Positions 15,761 through 22,803 of a DNA stretch of 23,272 nucleotides are shown here, piece by piece. The DNA comes from Erythrobacter sp. CCH5-A1. GTDB lineage: Bacteria; Pseudomonadota; Alphaproteobacteria; Sphingomonadales; Sphingomonadaceae. Each line of letters starts with the position of its first letter. The first letter of the stretch is position 1. The notes under the pieces are model-generated. The model saw nothing but the letters and a program-made list of their open reading frames with translations. It did no database searches and had not been told where the DNA came from. The position numbers and the translations under genes were made by a program. The DNA lies in the NCBI RefSeq assembly GCF_001557115.1, contig NZ_LSKQ01000271.1:1-23272 (forward strand), given 5' to 3'.

Positions 15761-16976
15761 ATTGCAGCGACAGCCAGCCCTTGGTGGTATCGGCACCAAA
15801 GCCGTCTGCCGCGTAGTGCGCAAACTTGCCGAGCAGAACGAGATTGGTGCGGATCGGGTAGACCGCCAGCAGATCAAGCTCCTGCCCGTAAGCCGCATCG
15901 CGCCGCGTCGCGGCAAAATCATGCACGATCGCACGCAGGGTTAGGCCCTTCAAAGCGCCGCCTGCAAACTTGTAGCCGACCTCGCCATACAGATCGCGCA
16001 GGCCATCCGGCGGGGTGACGAGGAACTTGTCGGCCCAGCCGTTGAAGGCGTGGAGCGTCGCCAGCGGGGTCTGCAAGGCCGCCGCGCCATTGCCCTCCAG
16101 CCGCTCCAGCCCCGCCTTCACCGCCCAACCGCCGAATGCCACGCCCGGCTCGATCAGCAGGTAATCGAGCGCGAAATTGGCGGGATTGGCCGCATGATCG
16201 GATTGCCGTGCATATTCGGCGGCGTAGAGCAGCTTTGCGCCCTTGGCCAAGGGTTGATCGCCGATCAGCCGCACCCCCATGGTGCGAGACGAACTGCCGG
16301 GGTGCGACGGAATGTCGAGCCAGAAGCCATAGGCCGACACCGTGCCGATCGGGCTGCCCGAATAGGCGATCCGCGCTGCATTGATATCGGTATCGCGGAA
16401 CACCCCTTGCGGCGAATCCTCGCCGAAGATCCGGTCGACCCGCCAGGCGTTGAAATAGTCGATCGCCACGCCCTTGGCCGGGCGCAGTGTCACTTGCGCC
16501 AGATCCAGCGTCTGGTCGTTCTGGCGCCAATCGACCGAGCCGATCCAGCGCTGGTTATCGAGATTGACCGCCCGCCGCCCCGCAGCGAGCTCGACGGCGG
16601 CATGGGGCTTCCACCGGACAAATGCCTGATTGAGCTGCACCGATTCCGGGTCCGCCACCACCGGGAATGCGGCCTTGCCGTTGACCGTGTCATTGAAATC
16701 TTCCGGCCCCAACCAAACGATCCCCTCGCCTTCGACCTGCAGGCTGAAGCCGTGCCAGTCGCCCAGCCTGAACCCGGCCCGGATTCGCAGTGTCGAAGCG
16801 GCGGCATCTTCCGGCAACCCGTCCTGATCGACCACTTCGATCCGGTATCGCAGATCGCCATAGGGATCGAGGGTGACGGCATCGGCTTCAGGCGGCGGCG
16901 CGGTTTCGGCTTGCGCGGCAACCGGCAGCGCCAGAGTGACGATGAGGGCGAGCAGGGGGAGCGATGCTTGATTCAT
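15750..16976 (-). CDS. Outer-membrane porin of the alginate-export (AlgE-like) family
   Basis: A 408-residue outer-membrane beta-barrel. It has a clear signal peptide ending VAAQA, with cleavage predicted after residue 23. The mature part is rich in alternating aromatic strands, and it ends in phenylalanine (LSLQFSF) as barrel proteins do. The QLNQAFVRWKP and AAGRRAVNLDNQRWIGSVDWRQNDQT segments are typical of the alginate_export domain family, which is broadly annotated and often has no link to alginate. The start at 16976 is chosen because it yields a proper signal peptide and because the upstream TTG and ATG (17024, 17021) lie in the FNR box. No ribosome site precedes it. Passage of nitrate or nitrite is inferred from the setting only. 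Confidence 0.8.
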   Translation of the reverse strand: MNQASLPLLALIVTLALPVAAQAETAPPPEADAVTLDPYGDLRYRIEVVDQDGLPEDAAASTLRIRAGFRLGDWHGFSLQVEGEGIVWLGPEDFNDTVNGKAAFPVVADPESVQLNQAFVRWKPHAAVELAAGRRAVNLDNQRWIGSVDWRQNDQTLDLAQVTLRPAKGVAIDYFNAWRVDRIFGEDSPQGVFRDTDINAARIAYSGSPIGTVSAYGFWLDIPSHPGSSSRTMGVRLIGDQPLAKGAKLLYAAEYARQSDHAANPANFALDYLLIEPGVAFGGWAVKAGLERLEGNGAAALQTPLATLHAFNGWADKFLVTPPDGLRDLYGEVGYKFAGGALKGLTLRAIVHDFAATRRDAAYGQELDLLAVYPIRTNLVLLGKFAHYAADGFGADTTKGWLSLQFSF

Positions 16977-17010
16977 GCTGCGTGAAATACCCCTGCGTCC
17001 GCCAGCGTAA

Positions 17011-17024
17011 TTGATCTGCATCAA
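17011..17024. promoter_or_regulatory. Perfect FNR-type box shared by the porin and CopD-like genes
   Basis: TTGATCTGCATCAA is a perfect consensus palindrome. Its centre lies 41.5 bases from the porin ATG (16976) and 42.5 bases from the CopD-like ATG (17060), so it is nearly symmetrical between the two divergent genes. Weak -10 candidates sit at the expected positions: TAGATC at 17047-17052 (plus strand) and TATTTC near 16984-16989 (minus strand). Confidence 0.85.
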
Positions 17025-17059
17025 GGATGGCGCGGCACAGGGCCGCTAGATCATCAGGT

Positions 17060-17530
17060 ATGGACATCGACTGGTTCACTCTCGCCCGCGTGGCGCATGT
17101 CGCTTCGGTGGTTGGCTGGATCGGCGGGGTGTGGTTTGTCACATTCGTGGTGATGCCCGCCATCGCCCACAGCGAAGCGCCCGCAGCGCGCCTCGCCGCC
17201 TTCCACCGGATCGAGCAGGGCTTTGCCCCGCAAGCCCAATTCTGGGTGCTGCTGGCAGGGGCCTCTGGGCTGTGGATGACGTGGGAGGCGGACCTGTGGT
17301 GGCGCTTTGCCGATCCGGCGCTGTGGTGGATGCACGCGATGGTTGCGCTGTGGCTGGTGTTTGCGCTGATGCTGTTCGTGGCCGAGCCGCTGGTGCTGCA
17401 CCATCGCATGGCCCATTCGCCCGATCCGGCGGCCGATTGGCAGCGGATGGTGTGGGTGCACCGGGTGCTTTCAGTCGCTGCGCTGATCACGACGCTCGGC
17501 GCGATGGCCGGGGCGCACGGGCTGATCTAG
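17060..17530 (+). CDS. Small four-helix membrane protein, CopD-like
   Basis: A 156-residue integral membrane protein with hydrophobic segments at about 10-32, 58-76, 88-108 and 132-152. The first helix contains RVAHVASVVGWIGGVWF, a pattern common in CopD-family and related heme-associated membrane proteins. H13, H92 and H134 lie in or near helices and could bind a b-type heme or copper; this is inference. It is divergent from the porin and shares its FNR box, so a role in low-oxygen respiration is likely. The start at 17060 gives a membrane helix right at the N-terminus; the frame is open to an ATG at 17027, but that lies next to the box and adds a non-hydrophobic stretch. It converges on the downstream regulator gene with a six-base gap. 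Confidence 0.72.
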   Translation: MDIDWFTLARVAHVASVVGWIGGVWFVTFVVMPAIAHSEAPAARLAAFHRIEQGFAPQAQFWVLLAGASGLWMTWEADLWWRFADPALWWMHAMVALWLVFALMLFVAEPLVLHHRMAHSPDPAADWQRMVWVHRVLSVAALITTLGAMAGAHGLI

Positions 17531-17536
17531 GCGCGC

Positions 17537-18280
17537 TCAGGAAGGCGCAAATGCTGGTTCGGCAGGCTGTATAGCCGTGACAGCTTGGCGCGGTTCGACA
17601 TTTCCCGCCTGCTCGGCCAGCCGCGCCAGATCATGGAGGATGATGCAGGATCGCCCGCGGGTGTCGATGATCCCGTCCTCTTTCAAATCGGTCAACTGGC
17701 GGCTGACGGTTTCGATGGTCAGGCCGATGCTCTCCCCGATATCGCGGCGCGTCATCGGCAGATCGATGCAGCCGGGCTCGCCATCGGGGCATTCGAGCCG
17801 CTCTGCCATGCCCAGCAGAAAGCCCGCGAGCCGTTCACGCGCGGTCTTGCGACCGAGGTTTACGGCCTTGTCTCGGCAGCGGAACAGAGCGGTCTGGGTG
17901 CGTTCGAGCAGCGTCCGCATCACCCGCGGGCTGGCCGCCGCGCGGGTATAGAAGGCCGCTGCCGGAAACAGCGTCAGCGCACTGTCGCACAGTCCGGTGA
18001 CCACATGACGATGCAGCCCTACTGGCGGGACCGAGAAGATATCGCCGCCAAAGTGGAACGCGACGATCTGGTGCCGCCCGCGTGATGCCAGCGCGCTCAG
18101 CTTGGTCGCGCCTTCGGTCAGAAAAACCAGCGTGGCGGCATCGGGATCGGTTTCGACTGTCTGCCCGCGGGTGATCTGCACCTGCGTGGCCAGTTCGCCC
18201 AGCTTGCGGGCAAGCTCGCTCCCCGGCTCGATCCCGAAAGTGGCACGCAGGAACAGGTTATACGAGCCGGGATTGGCCAT
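17537..18280 (-). CDS. FixK-like Crp/Fnr-family transcriptional regulator
   Basis: A 247-residue Crp/Fnr regulator with a sensor domain (about 35-125), a dimerisation helix and a C-terminal helix-turn-helix (about 175-200) preceded by LPMTRRDIGESIGL. The recognition helix is E190-T-V-S193-R194, predicted to read TTGAT/ATCAA. Five cysteines are present (C98, C135, C164, C171, C212), but the N-terminal cysteine cluster of oxygen-sensing Fnr is absent, so it resembles FixK more than Fnr. I chose the ATG at 18280 because a GAGG ribosome site lies five bases upstream; an ATG at 18346 lies inside the FNR box and one at 18316 lies close to it. It probably controls itself and the divergent ferredoxin gene. 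Whether its cysteines sense redox state cannot be told. Confidence 0.85.
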   Translation of the reverse strand: MANPGSYNLFLRATFGIEPGSELARKLGELATQVQITRGQTVETDPDAATLVFLTEGATKLSALASRGRHQIVAFHFGGDIFSVPPVGLHRHVVTGLCDSALTLFPAAAFYTRAAASPRVMRTLLERTQTALFRCRDKAVNLGRKTARERLAGFLLGMAERLECPDGEPGCIDLPMTRRDIGESIGLTIETVSRQLTDLKEDGIIDTRGRSCIILHDLARLAEQAGNVEPRQAVTAIQPAEPAFAPS

Positions 18281-18339
18281 GGCAGCCTCGCGCAGAGATT
18301 TCGATGGTCGCCCCATGCCCGCTGAGCGCGAAGGTTGCC

Positions 18340-18353
18340 TTGACATATATCAA
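18340..18353. promoter_or_regulatory. FNR-type box shared by the FixK-like regulator and ferredoxin genes
   Basis: TTGACATATATCAA differs from consensus at one of ten fixed positions. With the centre at -41.5 in each direction, transcripts would begin near 18305 (leftward) and 18388 (rightward), leaving leaders of about 25 and 26 bases that each contain a ribosome site. It can therefore serve both genes symmetrically. Confidence 0.8.
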
Positions 18354-18413
18354 TGACCGAGCGGCCTCGGCTTGCTTACACGAGTGTCAGCAGCAAGCGG
18401 AGTTTCATCACCA

Positions 18414-18734
18414 ATGCCGATGATTACCTATGTCGAACACAATGGAACGCCGCACACAGTCGCCAGCCCCGACGGCATCAGCCTGATGGAGGCCGCCACC
18501 ATGCACAAGGTTCCGGGGATCGAGGGTGATTGCGGCGGCTTTTGCGCCTGCGGCACCTGCCATTGCTACATCGCGGCAGAGGACGCTGCGCGCCTGCCCG
18601 CCATGCACGAGCTGGAACGCGCCACACTCGATTTTGCCTATGACGTCGACAGCCGCAGCCGCTTGTCGTGCCAGATCCCGGTCACCCCCGCGCTCGACGG
18701 CATCATCGTCCAATTGCCCGCGCGCCAATATTGA
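18414..18734 (+). CDS. Adrenodoxin-type [2Fe-2S] ferredoxin
   Basis: A 106-residue ferredoxin. Cluster ligands C40, C46, C49 and C86 follow the C-x5-C-x2-C-x36-C spacing of the adrenodoxin/putidaredoxin group, which donates single electrons to oxygenases or to Fe-S assembly. Two extra cysteines, C44 and C51, flank the ligands. I chose the ATG at 18414: a GCGGAG ribosome site precedes it by 11 bases and the fold begins at once (ITYVEHNG). An ATG at 18420 is possible; a TTG at 18372 is less likely because it precedes the transcription start predicted from the FNR box. It lies 29 bases upstream of the diiron protein gene, so it is the natural electron donor to that protein. No ferredoxin reductase is seen nearby. 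Confidence 0.9.
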   Translation: MPMITYVEHNGTPHTVASPDGISLMEAATMHKVPGIEGDCGGFCACGTCHCYIAAEDAARLPAMHELERATLDFAYDVDSRSRLSCQIPVTPALDGIIVQLPARQY

Positions 18735-18763
18735 ACACCCGGACACCATAAAGGGAGAGAGCG

Positions 18764-19858
18764 ATGGAACTGGTCAAGGAACGCGAACCGGCAGACACCC
18801 TGCCACACTGGCTCAAGGGCAAGGCGCCCGACGACATCTATCGCAGCCCGCTCGAAATCGCCTGGACCTTCGATTACCTGATGTCGGGCGACAAGATCGA
18901 GGATCTCTACCGCCGCGCCAAGCAGGACCAGTGGAACAGCGACGAGCGCCTGCCGTGGGACATGGCGGTCGATCCGTCGAAGCCGCTAATCAATGACGAG
19001 CAGGACATCTATCACCGGATGCCGTTCTTCCGGAAGCTGTCGAAGTCGCAGCAGGAACGCTTCACCGCCCATTCGACCGCGCAGATGCTGTCGCAATTCC
19101 TGCACGGCGAACAGGGCGCGCTGATGACAGCGGCCTGCGTCACGCACTCGGTTCCTGATGCCACCGCTAAGCTCTATGCCGCGACCCAGACGATGGACGA
19201 GGCCCGCCATGTCGAGGTGTTCGCCCGTTACTGCGACAAGGTGGCGATGGTCTATCCTATGTCGGGCTGGCTCAAGCAGCTGATCGACGCGACACTGAAG
19301 GCCGATCGTTACGAGAAGATCATGATCGGCATGAACATGATCGTCGAGGGCCTCGCGCTGGGCGCCTTCAACAACATGTACCGTTCGACCCAGTGCGAGT
19401 TGCTCAAGCAGCTGACCTTCAACGTGATGCGCGACGAATCCCGTCATGTGTCGTTCGGCCATGCCTATCTCGCTCCGGTGATCGGCGCACTGGCCGAAGA
19501 CGAGGTGGAAGACCTTGCCGATTTCGCCTTCGAGGCGGTGAAGATCCTCGCCTTTGCCGGGACCGCGGGCACCATCGCCAGCCGGGTCGATCCCGGCTTC
19601 ATGCTGGTGCTAGAGAACTGCGAGATTGACGCGGATGATTTCTTCGCCGGCTTGAAGGAGGCCGAGCAGCTCGGCATCACGCGGCAATTGCCGCCGGGGC
19701 AGATCCATTCGCTCGAACACCTGATGCTGCCCGCGCTGGCCCGCGTCGGCTTGATCACGCCGCGGGTGCGTGCGCGGTACGAAGAGGTCGGCATTCCGCT
19801 GACCGACGACCCGCGCATCCTCCACGCGATGGAAGGCGGCCACCCGGTCGCTGCCTGA
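18764..19858 (+). CDS. Ferritin-fold diiron protein, unassigned oxygenase/oxidase-like
   Basis: A 364-residue, largely helical protein that I cannot match to a characterised enzyme. It has a complete set of candidate diiron ligands in two E...E-x-x-H pairs: E116, then E146 and H149 in MDEARH; E195, then E225 and H228 in RDESRH. The spacing of about 30 residues inside each pair is that of ribonucleotide reductase R2, soluble methane monooxygenase and R2-like oxidases. There is no signal peptide or membrane helix. A GGGAGAGA ribosome site ends three bases before the ATG. It follows the ferredoxin by 29 bases behind an FNR box, so a ferredoxin-fed diiron oxygenase, desaturase or oxygen-scavenging oxidase made at low oxygen is plausible. 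A radical-storing R2-like subunit is the main alternative. The function is not assigned. Confidence 0.8.
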   Translation: MELVKEREPADTLPHWLKGKAPDDIYRSPLEIAWTFDYLMSGDKIEDLYRRAKQDQWNSDERLPWDMAVDPSKPLINDEQDIYHRMPFFRKLSKSQQERFTAHSTAQMLSQFLHGEQGALMTAACVTHSVPDATAKLYAATQTMDEARHVEVFARYCDKVAMVYPMSGWLKQLIDATLKADRYEKIMIGMNMIVEGLALGAFNNMYRSTQCELLKQLTFNVMRDESRHVSFGHAYLAPVIGALAEDEVEDLADFAFEAVKILAFAGTAGTIASRVDPGFMLVLENCEIDADDFFAGLKEAEQLGITRQLPPGQIHSLEHLMLPALARVGLITPRVRARYEEVGIPLTDDPRILHAMEGGHPVAA

Positions 19859-19905
19859 CACGCAAAGCTCCGTTCACTCCCGTCCCTCCCGAAGGAGTGA
19901 CCTTT

Positions 19906-19935
19906 CCGCCTCCTGGCCCTTGGGTCAGGGGGCGG
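19906..19935 (+). terminator. Hairpin terminator after the ferredoxin/diiron operon
   Basis: A GC-rich stem of 13 pairs (two of them G-U), with arms at 19906-19918 and 19923-19935 and a four-base loop. Only a weak T-rich tail follows. It lies about 50 bases after the diiron gene stop. A weaker 7-bp hairpin (TCACTCC/GGAGTGA) precedes it at 19874-19900. Confidence 0.6.
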
Positions 19936-19995
19936 CCTTGTATGTTGTGCAAAGGTCGCCGCGTCGTAGGAAAAATCGCGTCACGGGTAACCCGA

Positions 19996-20009
19996 TTGAT
20001 GAATGTCAA
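19996..20009 (+). promoter_or_regulatory. FNR-type box upstream of nrdD
   Basis: TTGATGAATGTCAA matches consensus at nine of ten fixed positions. A -10-like TAGAAG at 20031-20036 lies 21 bases past the box, as expected for a class II FNR promoter. This predicts a start near 20043 and a leader of about 60 bases. nrdD has a GGGAG ribosome site at 20089-20093. The leader can form a TAGATG/CATCTA hairpin at 20047-20066. Confidence 0.8.
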
Positions 20010-20102
20010 TCCATATCCCTGACGCCGCTCTAGAAGGGTTCACCACTAGATGATGTGGTCCATCTACCAATCATGCCACAAAATGTTCGGGAGTAACTTG
20101 CC

Positions 20103-22085
20103 ATGCCGTCCACTGCCGTTGCTGATCACATCGCCGCTCTGCGAACCGCGCCTTCCTCCGGCCGCAGCATCGATTGCGGTGCCACAATCGATGAATATAT
20201 CTCTGGCGCAGACTGGCGGATCAAGGCCAACGCCAATGTCGGCTATTCGCACGCTGGCCTCGTCAGTAATGTCGCGGGCAAGGTCATCGCCAACTACTGG
20301 CTAGATCAGGTTTATGCACCCGAAGAAGGCCTCGCCCACCGTCAGGGTGACATCCATATCCACGATCTGGACAGCCTCACCGGCTATTGCGCTGGCTGGT
20401 CGCTGAGAGCGCTGCTCAATGACGGGTTCAACGGGGTGGCAGGCCGGGTGTCCTCGCGCCCGCCGCGCCATTTCCGCGAGGCGCTGGGGCAGATGGCCAA
20501 TTTCCTCGGCATCCTGCAATCCGAATGGGCCGGCGCGCAGGCTTTCTCCAGCTTCGACACCTATCTGGCGCCCTATGTTTTCCGCGATAATCTGAGTTTT
20601 GCCGAGATCAAGAAAGCGATCCGCCAGTTCGTCTACAACCTCAACGTGCCGGCGCGCTGGGGACAGTCGCCGTTCACCAACATCACGCTCGACATCACCG
20701 TGCCCGAAGACCTGCGCGATCTCTACCCGACCGCGCACGATCGTCACCTGTTTTCGGGGCTGGACGACACTGCCCTGCTCGACCGCGCCCGCCAGCGCGA
20801 TCTCGGGCTGCGCAGTCTGGAAGACCTAACCTTTGCTCATTTCGCCCCCGAGATGGAGCAGATTGTGATCGCCTATTACGAGATCATGACCGAAGGCGAT
20901 GCCACCGGCCAGCCCTTCACCTTCCCGATCCCCACTGTCAACATCACCGAGGATTTCGACTGGGACAGCCGTGTGGCCAGCGCGATCTTCGACAATGCCG
21001 CCAAGGTCGGATCGTCATACTTCCAGAACTTCATCGGCAGCCAGTATCTGCGTGATCCGGTCACCGGCGAGCGGCGTCCCAATCCCGAAGCCTATGCGCC
21101 GGGCGCGGTGCGTTCGATGTGCTGCCGCTTGCAGCTTGACCTGCGCGAATTGCTCAAGCGCGGCAACGGACTGTTCGGTTCTGCCGAGATGACCGGATCG
21201 CTGGGTGTGGTGACCATTAACATGGCGGCGCTTGGCTATCGCTTCAAAGGCAACATTGGTGGGCTGATGGCCGAACTCGACCGGCTGATGGACATCGCCA
21301 GTTCCACCCTGGAGAAGAAGCGCGCTTTCGTTCAGGGCCTGTATGATCGTGGGCTCTATCCCTATACCGCGCGCTACCTGCCGTTCTTGCGCAACCATTT
21401 CTCGACCATCGGGGTCAATGGCATGAACGAGATGGTGCGCAACTTCACCGGCGATGACGCCGATCTCACCGTGCCTAACGGCATCGAAATGGCGCTCGCA
21501 ATTCTCGATCATATGCGCGGGCGCCTCGTCGGTTATCAGCAGCAGACCGGCAACCTCTACAACCTCGAAGCCACACCGGCAGAAGGCACCACCTACCGGT
21601 TTGCCAAGGAAGACCGCAAACGCTTTCCCGACATACTGCAAGCGGGAGGCGGCGAGAATATCTACTACACCAACAGCTCGCAAATTCCGGTCGATCATAC
21701 CGAGGATCCGTTCGAAGCGCTGGAATTGCAGAACGATCTGCAATGCAAATACACCGGCGGCACGGTTCTGCACCTCTACATGAGCGAGAAGCTGTCGAGC
21801 GCCAATGCGGCGCGCGGGTTCCTGCGGACCGTATTGACCCGCTATCGCCTGCCATATGTCACGCTGACCCCGGTGTTTTCGGTTTGCGACACCCACGGCT
21901 ATCTAGCGGGCGAGCAGCCCGAATGCCCTCAATGCGGCAAGCACACGAAGGTCTGGACGCGGGTGATGGGCTATTTCCGACCGGTCGACAGCTTCAACAA
22001 GGGCAAGGTCGGCGAACATCGCCAGCGCCGTCACTTTACCGAGGATGCGGCGATGATGGAGGACCTGTTTGGTCACGCTGGCTGA
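20103..22085 (+). CDS. nrdD: NrdD, class III anaerobic ribonucleoside-triphosphate reductase
   Basis: NrdD reduces ribonucleotides to deoxyribonucleotides without oxygen, using a glycyl radical. The radical site is G623 in RVMGY. The catalytic region includes C96 in GYCAGWS and C340-C341 in SMCCRLQLDL. A C-terminal zinc site is formed by C595, H598, C608 and C611 (CDTH...CPQC). Length is 660 residues. The N-terminus reaches the catalytic barrel (NANVGYS) by residue 49, so the ATP-cone domain of the E. coli enzyme is missing and dATP feedback through it is unlikely. The GYCAGWS type resembles Thermotoga and redoxin-dependent NrdD more than the formate-using E. coli type, but the reductant is not proven. 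Its FNR box and its partner nrdG place it in an anaerobic operon. Confidence 0.96.
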   Translation: MPSTAVADHIAALRTAPSSGRSIDCGATIDEYISGADWRIKANANVGYSHAGLVSNVAGKVIANYWLDQVYAPEEGLAHRQGDIHIHDLDSLTGYCAGWSLRALLNDGFNGVAGRVSSRPPRHFREALGQMANFLGILQSEWAGAQAFSSFDTYLAPYVFRDNLSFAEIKKAIRQFVYNLNVPARWGQSPFTNITLDITVPEDLRDLYPTAHDRHLFSGLDDTALLDRARQRDLGLRSLEDLTFAHFAPEMEQIVIAYYEIMTEGDATGQPFTFPIPTVNITEDFDWDSRVASAIFDNAAKVGSSYFQNFIGSQYLRDPVTGERRPNPEAYAPGAVRSMCCRLQLDLRELLKRGNGLFGSAEMTGSLGVVTINMAALGYRFKGNIGGLMAELDRLMDIASSTLEKKRAFVQGLYDRGLYPYTARYLPFLRNHFSTIGVNGMNEMVRNFTGDDADLTVPNGIEMALAILDHMRGRLVGYQQQTGNLYNLEATPAEGTTYRFAKEDRKRFPDILQAGGGENIYYTNSSQIPVDHTEDPFEALELQNDLQCKYTGGTVLHLYMSEKLSSANAARGFLRTVLTRYRLPYVTLTPVFSVCDTHGYLAGEQPECPQCGKHTKVWTRVMGYFRPVDSFNKGKVGEHRQRRHFTEDAAMMEDLFGHAG

Positions 22086-22116
22086 ACGCGACGGGCCGGA
22101 GCGCAAGCGATCCCGG

Positions 22117-22803
22117 ATGACGCACCCGTTCCATGCGATCACGCCCTTCACCTTGCTCGATTTTCCCGATCGCAGCGCCTGCATACTGTGGGTAGCGGGA
22201 TGCAACATGCGCTGCGGTTACTGCCACAACCCGGAAATTGTGCTGGGCAAGGGAGAGCTGAGTGAGGGCGATGCACTGGCGTTCCTCCGGAGACGGCAGG
22301 GGCTTCTGGAGGGGGTGGTGCTGTCGGGCGGCGAGGCGACCACCTGGCCCGGTCTGGGCGACTTTGCGGCCCAAGTGAAAGCGATGGGATTTGCGGTCAA
22401 GCTTGATACTAACGGGTTGCGCCCCGATGTAGTCGCGCAGATGCTGGATCGCATGCTGATCGATCATGTCGCACTCGACTACAAGGCACCACCGGAACGG
22501 TTCCGTGCTGTCACCGGCACTGTCGCCTTCCCCCGCTTCGCCCGCACGCTCGATCTGCTGTGCCGACAGGATCGCGTTACGTTCGAAGTGCGTACTACCG
22601 TCCACGACGCGCTGCTGAACGAAGGTGACGTACTGGCGATCGCAACTGATCTCGAGCGGCGCGGCTATCGTGGGAGGCTGGCGGTGCAGCAAGCCGTTGT
22701 CGAACCTGATCGCCCGCTGCTGGGCTCGCTGACGCCTCCAGGTCGTAAGCTTGATCGGCAGTGGCTCGCAGCGCAGACAAGTCTGGCGCTGGACTTCCGA
22801 TAG
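22117..22803 (+). CDS. nrdG: NrdG, anaerobic ribonucleotide reductase activase (radical SAM)
   Basis: NrdG uses S-adenosylmethionine and a [4Fe-4S] cluster to create the glycyl radical on NrdD. The cluster motif is C29, C33, C36 (CNMRCGYC) followed by HNPE, and LSGGEAT is the GGE motif that binds SAM. ITPFTLLDFPDRSACILW at the N-terminus is typical of the NrdG subgroup paired with Thermotoga-like NrdD. Length is 228 residues from the ATG at 22117; a TTG at 22069 would overlap nrdD and add 16 non-conserved residues. It begins 31 bases after the nrdD stop and is surely cotranscribed. Confidence 0.93.
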   Translation: MTHPFHAITPFTLLDFPDRSACILWVAGCNMRCGYCHNPEIVLGKGELSEGDALAFLRRRQGLLEGVVLSGGEATTWPGLGDFAAQVKAMGFAVKLDTNGLRPDVVAQMLDRMLIDHVALDYKAPPERFRAVTGTVAFPRFARTLDLLCRQDRVTFEVRTTVHDALLNEGDVLAIATDLERRGYRGRLAVQQAVVEPDRPLLGSLTPPGRKLDRQWLAAQTSLALDFR

